Below, in pieces: positions 11,943-18,640 of a stretch of 18,640 bases of DNA. The notes beneath the pieces were generated by a model. It worked only from the letters and a program-made list of their open reading frames with translations, was not told the DNA's origin and did not search any database. Each line of letters opens with the position of its first letter. Position 1 is the stretch's first letter. The DNA is from JBCDBY01 sp039182715 (lineage in GTDB: Bacteria > Planctomycetota > PLA2), in contig JBCDBY010000049.1 in assembly GCA_039182715.1 (NCBI GenBank), positions 1-18,640 on the forward strand, in the 5' to 3' direction. The position numbers and the translations under genes were made by a program.

Positions 11943-14825
11943 CTATGCGCCGGAGCTGCCGGGGGGGTCCGGATCGGGCGGCACGGTCGGCGGATTCATG
12001 CTCTTGCCCGTCATGCCGCCGAACTTCTGGGTCCACCAGTGGTGCTTGCACGCACCGCAGCCCATCTCGGTCCAGCTCGGGCGAAGCATGTTCCGGTGGT
12101 GCCCGGAGCTGCGGAACCACTGCCAAAAGACGGCGACCCCGTTGTTGGCGCCGCGCGCGATGTTCTCGCCGACGCCGCCGCCGTAGCCTTCGCGCTTGGC
12201 GCGGTGCCCCGGCGTGCGCAGGTGCGGCGTCGGGCTGTCGTGCGCGAAGTAGTTCTTCTCCTGCATCTCGATGGAGTGCTTGCGCGCGGCGCGCACGAGC
12301 CGCTCGTCGATCTTGACCGAGTGCCGCCCCATCATCCAGCGGTACGCGTTGACCGCCTTGACGTTGGCGCGCTCCTCGACGTCGACGCTCGTGTTCTTGA
12401 GCGACGCGTTGTAGCGCTCGACGGCGAGGTTGTACTCGATCTGGCTGCGGCCGAAGCCGGGCACGGGAATGGTGCGCACGTCGAGCTTGGCGAGCACCTG
12501 GTCGAGCGCCTCCTCGTAGATCGGCTCCGCCAGCGGATCGAACTTCGCCAGCCGCTCGTCGAGCGCGCGCAGCTCGGTGTCGATCGCCTTCGCGCTGTCG
12601 CTCGCCTCGAGCATGAGCGGATAGGGCCGCTCCCAGATCTCCTGCACCTTGGCGACCAGACGCTCGGCGGTTGCCTGCGCCTCCGCCGTCTTGGTGGGGT
12701 ACGGGTAGCGCGCGTCGTCCATGATGTACGCCAGCGCATCGCGCCGCGCATCCTGCAGCCGCGAGCCGAAGAGCTTGGCCCAGCGCCCGGGCGAGAACGC
12801 CTTCGACTTCACCAGCTCGGCCACGACGGCGTCGCGCCGCGCACGGATCGACCCGGCGAGCGCCTCGACGGCAGGCGCACCGATCTGCTCCAGCTCCCGC
12901 CAGATCTCCTCGCGCTTCCGGTCCGAGGCGCGCTGGGCATCCTTGACCAGCTTGGCGATGCGCTCGTTGAGCAGGATCGTGTCGCGCTCGGTCGGCGTGT
13001 GCAGCTTCTTGCGGAAGAGCACGAACCCGCCCGCGGGCGGCTCGATCCCGCGACGGCGCGCGTAGATGCGCGTGAAGGTGGTCGGCGCCTGCTCCGACTC
13101 GAAGAAGGCGATGAACGCCTTGTCCGCCTCCTTGACCAGCGTCTCCTCGTGGAAGAAGAGCGCCACGCCGAGACGCGGCGGCTTGTCGAAGCCGGCCTGC
13201 TTGAAGAGCTTCGTGAAACTCTTCGCCGGCAGCTGCGCCCAGGTGAACGCGCGCGGCTTGCCTTCGACGGCGAAGCGGATGCCCTTCTCGTCCGCGCCGA
13301 CCGCGTTGGCGCGGCCCAGACGGTCGGGCAGCAGGATGGCGCGGAAGGTCTCGGGCGAAGCCGCCGCCTTGGCGGCGAGGTCGGCGAAGACCGTCGCCAT
13401 GAGCGTCAGCTCCTCGATGCGCAGCTTCGCCTCGGGATGCCGCGTGATCGAACCGAGCAGCGAGGCCGCTTCGGCGTAGCGCCGCTCCTGGACGAGCTCA
13501 CCGACCTTGTCCGGCTCGACGAAGGGACCGGTTTCGACCGGCGTGTCGTCGGTCTTCGGCTTGTCCTCGACCGGCTTCTTCTTCGCGACGATGTACGCCG
13601 CCTGCCGCTTGCGCGCGTGCAGGGCGGAGATGCGCACCTCGAGGTCGTTGGCCTGTCGCGTCGCGCGGAAGGTGGACCGGTTGGCCTCGAGCAGGGCGAT
13701 GCGCCCCTCGATGTCCTTCGCCTGCGCGGCGAGCTTGAGCACGGCGCGATAGCCCGACGCGATGCGCGCGTCGAGATCGCGCAGCGCCGTGTCCGCCTGC
13801 CGCCGGCTGATGCCGTCGTCCGTCTCGAACTGCGTCCAGAGCGTCCGCGCCGTCCCGAGCTCGTTGCGCTCCTCGGCGGCGCGCGCCTGCTCCATCACGA
13901 GGGCCAGCGCACGCTCCGCCTTGCGCCGCTGCGCGCCGCGCAGCTCGTCGAGCGCCAGCCCGATGCGCTTCTCCATGGGCGCGGGCGCGATGTCGGTGAG
14001 CGGCGCCACCTTGCGGATCCAGTCGAGCGCGAGATCGGGATCGGCACCGCTCGCGGCGAATCGCTCCGCCTCCTCGAGCGTATCGAGCACGTCGGTGAGC
14101 CGGTCGAGGCGCGTCCGGATGACGGCGGCGGCGCGCGCGGCGGGCTCGTCGGCGTAGTCGCGCGCGAGCGAATCGATCGCGGTGCGCGCCTCGTCCAGCG
14201 CCACGCGCTGACCGCTCTCCTCGGCGAGCGCGAACTTCTGCTTCGCCTCTTCGAGGAGCGCGTTGGCCTCCTCCTCGCGCCGGCCCGCCTGCATCAACAG
14301 GTAGGCGACGATCGCCAGCACGGCGACGCCGCCGCCCGCGAAGACGAGCATCGGAACGGGCGACTTTTTGCGCGGCGCGCGCGGGGTGCGCGCGGGGCGC
14401 TCCACGGCGGGCTCCGCGGCGGGCTCCGGACGCGGCCCGGCCCGGCCCTTCTGGGGGGCCTGCTGAGGGGCCTGCTGGGCAGCCTTCTGGGGATCCTGCC
14501 GGGCCTGCTGCTGCTTGGGTCGAGCCGCGGCCGCCTGCTGGCCCTGCATCAGCACGCGGCAGCGCAAACTGCCCGCCTCGATGAGGTCGCCGTGCTTGAG
14601 CGTCACGCCCATGACCGCCTCGCCGTTCACGCGCGTGCCGGCGCCGGACCCGTCGTCGCGCAGCCGGAACTTGCCGCCCTTTTCCTGGATGCGGAAGTGG
14701 ATCTCCGCGAGGTCCGGATCGGGCAGGTGGATCGTGCACTGGTTGGAGCGCCCGATCGTGGTCTCGCCGTGGCCGAGATGAACGACCGTCTTGGCACCGC
14801 GGAATTCGATCTGGAGACGAGCCAT
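11943..14825 (-). CDS. FHA domain - TM - coiled region - CAP (SCP/PR1) domain protein
   Basis: A 960-aa protein. Residues 1-95 form an FHA domain (GRSNQCTIHLPD at 25-36, H43, and GTRVNGE at 63-69). FHA domains bind phosphothreonine peptides, but the usual Ser of the SxxH motif appears as Ala40. A Gln/Ala/Pro-rich linker (about 95-155) precedes one TM helix (about 157-178). The exterior part is a long charged helical region (about 182-800) ending in a CAP domain (about 826-937) with the typical residues H850, H862 (FAHDSP), E887 (GENIA) and H909/H910 (SSGHHRN). The architecture implies a kinase-responsive intracellular module tied to an envelope or secreted-type domain. It starts 41 bp after valS and precedes the murQ unit. 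Confidence 0.88.
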   Translation of the reverse strand: MARLQIEFRGAKTVVHLGHGETTIGRSNQCTIHLPDPDLAEIHFRIQEKGGKFRLRDDGSGAGTRVNGEAVMGVTLKHGDLIEAGSLRCRVLMQGQQAAAARPKQQQARQDPQKAAQQAPQQAPQKGRAGPRPEPAAEPAVERPARTPRAPRKKSPVPMLVFAGGGVAVLAIVAYLLMQAGRREEEANALLEEAKQKFALAEESGQRVALDEARTAIDSLARDYADEPAARAAAVIRTRLDRLTDVLDTLEEAERFAASGADPDLALDWIRKVAPLTDIAPAPMEKRIGLALDELRGAQRRKAERALALVMEQARAAEERNELGTARTLWTQFETDDGISRRQADTALRDLDARIASGYRAVLKLAAQAKDIEGRIALLEANRSTFRATRQANDLEVRISALHARKRQAAYIVAKKKPVEDKPKTDDTPVETGPFVEPDKVGELVQERRYAEAASLLGSITRHPEAKLRIEELTLMATVFADLAAKAAASPETFRAILLPDRLGRANAVGADEKGIRFAVEGKPRAFTWAQLPAKSFTKLFKQAGFDKPPRLGVALFFHEETLVKEADKAFIAFFESEQAPTTFTRIYARRRGIEPPAGGFVLFRKKLHTPTERDTILLNERIAKLVKDAQRASDRKREEIWRELEQIGAPAVEALAGSIRARRDAVVAELVKSKAFSPGRWAKLFGSRLQDARRDALAYIMDDARYPYPTKTAEAQATAERLVAKVQEIWERPYPLMLEASDSAKAIDTELRALDERLAKFDPLAEPIYEEALDQVLAKLDVRTIPVPGFGRSQIEYNLAVERYNASLKNTSVDVEERANVKAVNAYRWMMGRHSVKIDERLVRAARKHSIEMQEKNYFAHDSPTPHLRTPGHRAKREGYGGGVGENIARGANNGVAVFWQWFRSSGHHRNMLRPSWTEMGCGACKHHWWTQKFGGMTGKSMNPPTVPPDPDPPGSSGA

Positions 14826-14866
14826 GCACCCTGTCCTACGACGAAACCCAGAGTAAATACAGGTAA

Positions 14867-17470
14867 CTACAGCTGTTCGAGCGCCTCGCGCAGGCGCCGC
14901 ACCTTATCGCGCGCTTCTTCGAGACGTTCCCGCTCGCGGGCGACCACTTCCGGCTTGGCGCGCGACACGAAATTCTCGTTGGCGAGCTTCTTGTCGATGC
15001 TCGCCGCGAACGACTCCGCCTTTTCGAGCTCCTTGCGCTTGCGGTCCCGCTCCGCGTCGAGGTCGATGAAGCCGGCCAGGTCGACGTAGACTTCGTCGGC
15101 GCCGAGCACCTCGGTGGCCGAGGTCTGCGGCCGCGCCACGGCGGGCCCCGCGCTGATGTTGGAGAGCTTGGCGAGCCGCCGCACGAGCGCCTCCTGCGCC
15201 ATGATCGGCGCCGGATCGTCGGTGCGCACCATCGCCTCGACCTCGGCCGTCGGCTGCACGCGGTTTTCGTTGCGCAGCTTGCGCACCGCGCGGATGAGCT
15301 CCTGCAAGCGCGCCATCTCCGCTTCGGCCGCCTCGTCGCGCGCCGCCGCCTTCGGCCAGGACTGCGTGGCGGCGGGCCCTTCCCCGCCCAGGGCGGTATG
15401 CAGCTCGGCGGCGAGATAGGGCGCGAACGGCTGCAGCAGCCGCACCGTCGTCCGCAGCACGTGCAGCAACGTCGCCCCGCACGGCAGATCGCGCGCCGCC
15501 AGCCGCTCCTTGCTCGCCTCGAGATACCAGTCGCAGAAATCGTCCCAGACGAAGTGGTAGAGCGCGTTCGCCGCGTCATGGAAACGGAAGTGCGTGAGGC
15601 CGTGGTCGACCGCTTCGGTCGCCGCCTGCAGGCGCGACAGGATCCAGCGGTCGGTGAGCGTCGTGCCGGGCCGTGCGTTCTCCGCTTCGGACGGCACGCT
15701 CGTGAGCACGAACCGCGCCGCGTTCCACATCTTGTTCATGAAGTTGCGGCCGAGCTCGAACTTGGTCGGCGCAAGCTTCACGTCCTGGCCCTCGGTCGTG
15801 AGGATGGCGAGCGTGAAGCGCATCGCGTCCGCGCCGTACTGCTCGATCATCGCGCGCGGATCGATGCCGTTGCCGAGCGACTTCGACATCTTGCGGCCCT
15901 GCGCGTCGAGGATGTTCGCGTGGATGTAGACGTCGCGGAACGGGCAGGCGCCGAGGAACTCGTAGCCCGCCATCACCATGCGCGCGACCCAGAGGTAAAT
16001 GATGTCGCGACCGGTCGCGAGGAACTGCGTGGGGTAGTAGCGGGCGAGGTCGTCGGTCTTGCGCGGCCATCCGAGGGTGCTGAAGGGCCAGAGCCAGCTG
16101 GACGCCCAGGTGTCCAGCACGTCGGAGTCCTGCCGCACGATCGGCTTGCCCGTCTCGGGATGCGGATCGCCGATCTGCAGGTCGTGCTCGGACGCCACCG
16201 GGGTGTCGTCCTCGTCGTACCAGACCGGAATCTGGTGCCCCCACCACAACTGGCGCGAGATGCACCAGTCGCGCACGTTGAGCAGCCAGTCGAGGTAGAC
16301 CTTCGTCCAGCGCTCCGGCCGGATGTTGAGATCGCCGTTCGACACGGCGTCGATGGCCGGCTGCGCAAGGTCCTTCATCTTCACGAACCACTGCTCGCTC
16401 ATCATCGGCTCGACCGGCGTCTTCGACCGGTCGGAGAGCGGCAGGCGAATCGTGTGGTCCTCGATCTTCTCGAGCAGGCCGGCGGCCTCCATGTCCTCGA
16501 CGACCTTCTTGCGCGCCTTCTCCCGCGGGAGGCCCTCGTAGGCGCCCGCCTCGGCGTTGAGCGTGCCGTCCTTGTGCAGGATGTTGATCATCGGCAGGCC
16601 GTGCCGCTCGCCGCGCTCGTAGTCGGCGAAGTCGTGCGCCGGCGTCACCTTCACCGCGCCCGTACCGAACGCCGGGTCGACGGAGTCGTCCGCCACGATC
16701 GGGATCGGGCGGTTCGCCAGAGGCAGCATCACGTTCTTGCCCACGTGGTCGCGGAAGCGCTCATCCTCGGGGTGCACGGCGACGCCGGTATCGCCCAGCA
16801 TCGTCTCCGGGCGTGTCGTCGCCACGGTCACGTGGCCGCTGCCGTCCTCGTACGGATAGCGGAAGTACCAGAGGTGGCCCGCCTGCTCCTTCTCGTCGAT
16901 CTCGTCGTCGCCGATCGCCGACTGGAGCTGGCAATCCCAGTTCACCATGCGCGCGCCGCGATAGATGAGCCCCTTCTCCCACAGCTTCACGAAGCTGGTG
17001 CGCACGGCACGGGTGAGGTTCTCGTCCATCGTGAAGGCGGTGCGCGACCAGTCGCACGAGCAGCCCATCTCGCGCAGCTGCTGCAGGATGGTGCCGCCCG
17101 ACTCCTCCTTCCACGCCCAGACGTGCTTGAGGAACTCCTCCCGACCGAGGTCATGCCGCGTGACCTTGCTCTCCTTGTAGAGCTTTCGCTCGACCACCGC
17201 CTGGGTCGCGATGCCCGCGTGGTCGGTGCCGGGCAGCCAGAGCGTGTCCATGCCCTGCATGCGGTGCCAACGGACCATGATGTCCTGCAGCGTGTTGTTG
17301 AGCGCGTGGCCCATGTGCAGCCGGTCGGTGACGTTCGGCGGCGGGATCATGCAGGTCCACGTCTCCGCGTCGGGTCGCTGGCCGGCCGCGAACACGCCGG
17401 ACTCCTCCCACTGAGGGGTCCACTTGGCTTCGACGGCTTTGGCGTCGTAGGTCTTCGGAAGTTCAGGCAT
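14867..17470 (-). CDS. valS: valyl-tRNA synthetase
   Basis: Charges tRNA-Val with valine and edits mischarged threonine. The 867-aa protein has the class-I signatures PPPNVTDRLHMGHAL (HIGH-type motif 52-55) and KMSKS (527-531), the CP1 editing domain (about 200-345, with TTRPETMLGDT and GTGAVKVTPAHD), the anticodon-binding region (about 600-750) and a C-terminal coiled-coil arm (about 800-867). The ATG at 17470 gives the standard N-terminus. No SD is visible; the leader is a C-rich low-complexity run. It follows the apgM-like gene by 51 bp. Confidence 0.97.
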   Translation of the reverse strand: MPELPKTYDAKAVEAKWTPQWEESGVFAAGQRPDAETWTCMIPPPNVTDRLHMGHALNNTLQDIMVRWHRMQGMDTLWLPGTDHAGIATQAVVERKLYKESKVTRHDLGREEFLKHVWAWKEESGGTILQQLREMGCSCDWSRTAFTMDENLTRAVRTSFVKLWEKGLIYRGARMVNWDCQLQSAIGDDEIDEKEQAGHLWYFRYPYEDGSGHVTVATTRPETMLGDTGVAVHPEDERFRDHVGKNVMLPLANRPIPIVADDSVDPAFGTGAVKVTPAHDFADYERGERHGLPMINILHKDGTLNAEAGAYEGLPREKARKKVVEDMEAAGLLEKIEDHTIRLPLSDRSKTPVEPMMSEQWFVKMKDLAQPAIDAVSNGDLNIRPERWTKVYLDWLLNVRDWCISRQLWWGHQIPVWYDEDDTPVASEHDLQIGDPHPETGKPIVRQDSDVLDTWASSWLWPFSTLGWPRKTDDLARYYPTQFLATGRDIIYLWVARMVMAGYEFLGACPFRDVYIHANILDAQGRKMSKSLGNGIDPRAMIEQYGADAMRFTLAILTTEGQDVKLAPTKFELGRNFMNKMWNAARFVLTSVPSEAENARPGTTLTDRWILSRLQAATEAVDHGLTHFRFHDAANALYHFVWDDFCDWYLEASKERLAARDLPCGATLLHVLRTTVRLLQPFAPYLAAELHTALGGEGPAATQSWPKAAARDEAAEAEMARLQELIRAVRKLRNENRVQPTAEVEAMVRTDDPAPIMAQEALVRRLAKLSNISAGPAVARPQTSATEVLGADEVYVDLAGFIDLDAERDRKRKELEKAESFAASIDKKLANENFVSRAKPEVVARERERLEEARDKVRRLREALEQL

Positions 17471-17505
17471 GGCTGGGCTGGGGGCTGGGGGCCGGAAGCC
17501 GGGGG
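17471..17505 (+). repeat. G-rich tract upstream of valS, potential G-quadruplex
   Basis: On the plus strand, four G-runs (17475-17477, 17480-17484, 17487-17491, 17501-17505) with short loops, partly a repeated GGGGGCT unit. They fill the leader of valS on the template strand. A quadruplex could form in the DNA. The same run replaces any Shine-Dalgarno sequence. Confidence 0.45.
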
Positions 17506-17521
17506 CTCACGGCACCGAGCG

Positions 17522-18640
17522 CTACAAAGATCGTACGTAGTCGATCAAACCGTACCCCGGGGCGACCGGTTCGCCGGCCATCGCGGCGCCCTCCTCGTGG
17601 AACGGGAGCGTCCGGAGGGAGTCGATGCCCTTGCCCCAGATGAGGGCGGGGACGGGATCGGCGCTGGGCACGCCTTCTTCCGTGCTCCAGGCGGCGTCCG
17701 GCACCACCAGCAGCCGCGCCTTGCGCTTCGCCACGACGTCCGCGAGAGGCCCGACGACCTTCTTGTCGATTTCGGCGATGCCGTAGGCCCGCAGCGTCAT
17801 CTCGCGCAGGTAGGCGTCGCGCTCGCCCCGTCGCAGGTAGATCCAGACCACGTCGGCGCGGCGCAGCGACTTGTCCACCTCGCGCAGCAGCGAGGCGGGC
17901 GAGCCGGATGTATAGCCGAGCGGCACGCCGGCCGCGGTGCAGACGGCGCGCCAGAGCGGGTGGCTGCCGTGCGCGGAGACGACCTGATTTTCGTCACGCC
18001 CCTCCACCTCGACGGGGCGGCCCGGCCCCCAGAGCCAGAGCGCGTCCCAGCCGTTGCCGCCCAGGTCGCGCCGCACCTCGTTGATCTCGTGCCGCTCGAG
18101 CGCGTCGCGCGCCAGCTTGTGCGCGAAGGCATGTTGCTCGCGCGCCGGCTCGAGGTCGGGATAGCGACGCCCCTGGAGGCAGTAGGTCGGGGGCAGGGCG
18201 GGATCAATCGAGGCGGCCGGCGCGACGGCGACGTGGTGCGACTGCCCCACCTTGACCAGCCGGAAGCCGGCGCGCTGGATCTCCGCCGCGGCCAGTTTGA
18301 GCAGCGCGTCGGACTCCGCCTCGCGCAGCGGGCCCGGCTCGACGTCCGCCACGTCGTCGCGGAACAGCGAGATGAAATCGGCGCAGCAGAAACGCTCCTC
18401 CTCCTTGAGCGACTCGCCCGCGACGTGGCCGAGATAACTCGCCGGAGCCGTCTCGTGGGTGGCCGGGTCGAGTCCGAGCAGCGCGAGCTGCGGCGCGACG
18501 GTGGCGACCTGCGCCTCGTTCTCGAGGAGACGCACCCCCAGGACACGACCGTGCCGCGCCAGGTCGTCCAGGTGGGGCGACGGCGCCAGGGCGAGCGGCG
18601 ACGCTTGCGGAGAAGTCCCCCACCGCTCCGCCGCCCCCCC
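17522..18640 (-). CDS. ApgM-type phosphoglycerate mutase homologue, 5' end beyond window, active site apparently lost
   Basis: The frame is open to the window edge: the codons upstream of an internal GTG at 18535 read SPQASPLALAPSPHLDDLARHGRV, an ApgM-like N-terminal stretch, so the true start lies beyond 18640. Later blocks also fit the archaeal-type cofactor-independent mutase/putative homoserine kinase family: LALLGLDP, ADFISL, GWDALWLWGPGRP, KVVGPL, SADPVPALIWG. Residues expected for catalysis are missing. The nucleophile segment GSDVAN reads ATVAPQ, the DEAGH-type metal site reads RRGERDA, and the DH and H of the C-terminal metal site read VPDAAW and PSADP. A non-catalytic or repurposed role is inferred. 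It is upstream of valS. Confidence 0.75.
   Translation of the reverse strand, partial: GGAAERWGTSPQASPLALAPSPHLDDLARHGRVLGVRLLENEAQVATVAPQLALLGLDPATHETAPASYLGHVAGESLKEEERFCCADFISLFRDDVADVEPGPLREAESDALLKLAAAEIQRAGFRLVKVGQSHHVAVAPAASIDPALPPTYCLQGRRYPDLEPAREQHAFAHKLARDALERHEINEVRRDLGGNGWDALWLWGPGRPVEVEGRDENQVVSAHGSHPLWRAVCTAAGVPLGYTSGSPASLLREVDKSLRRADVVWIYLRRGERDAYLREMTLRAYGIAEIDKKVVGPLADVVAKRKARLLVVPDAAWSTEEGVPSADPVPALIWGKGIDSLRTLPFHEEGAAMAGEPVAPGYGLIDYVRSL

Noticed and set aside
12039..15089. 1016-codon stop-free frame on the plus strand opposite the FHA-CAP gene
   Set aside because: It is the antisense of a real gene in GC-rich DNA, where stop-free shadow frames are common. Its protein is Arg/Leu/Gly-rich with no domain, and it spans the FHA-CAP/valS junction.

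Overview
The window is GC-rich bacterial chromosome, probably from a Planctomycetota-like or other deep-branching Gram-negative lineage. This is inferred from the mix of genes: a zinc-ribbon/SUMF1-repeat membrane protein, exported HEAT-repeat proteins, an FHA-CAP membrane fusion, an archaeal-type phosphoglycerate-mutase homologue, and complete MurNAc recycling, which implies peptidoglycan. No 16S rRNA or other phylogenetic marker is present except valS, so the phylum is not settled.

Layout. (1) 1-3066: a tRNA-Thr(CGU) on the minus strand faces away from a two-gene plus-strand unit, a zinc-ribbon/TM/double-SUMF1 protein followed by a HEAT-repeat membrane-anchored protein. A tiny Cys-rich protein is convergent to them. 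(2) 3217-4507: a compact plus-strand operon of an unknown helical protein, a pentapeptide-repeat protein and holo-ACP synthase (acpS), with 4-base start/stop overlaps and a good sigma70-like promoter. (3) 4542-6054: a palindromic CTCTGCG-repeat element split by an IS110/IS1111-type insertion sequence of about 1.4 kb. The transposase carries a one-base frameshift. The IS has 11-bp subterminal inverted repeats, a hairpin that hides the transposase ribosome-binding site, and a structured region downstream of the transposase with the architecture expected of a bridge RNA/seekRNA. (4) 6081-8364: a strong intrinsic terminator and an exported HEAT-repeat protein with an embedded, degenerate receiver-like domain. 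(5) 8523-18640: a run of minus-strand genes in transcription order: apgM-like pseudoenzyme (cut by the window edge), valS, FHA-TM-CAP protein, murQ, anmK, nagZ.

How the genes work together. NagZ releases anhydro-MurNAc (or its peptide form) from recycled muropeptides, AnmK phosphorylates it to MurNAc-6-P, and MurQ turns that into GlcNAc-6-P and D-lactate. The three genes overlap by four bases each, so they are probably translationally coupled. The FHA-CAP protein just upstream has an intracellular phospho-peptide-type domain and an extracytoplasmic CAP domain, and may be part of cell-envelope biology.

The most interesting item is the IS. Its post-transposase noncoding segment folds into a target-loop-like and a donor-loop-like hairpin. 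Short sequences in those loops match, respectively, the flanking CTCTGCG target repeat and the two element ends. This suggests an RNA-guided insertion into a dispersed palindrome. The second most interesting set is degenerate-domain proteins: an apparent pseudo-phosphoglycerate mutase, an exported pseudo-receiver, and SUMF1 domains without the catalytic motif.
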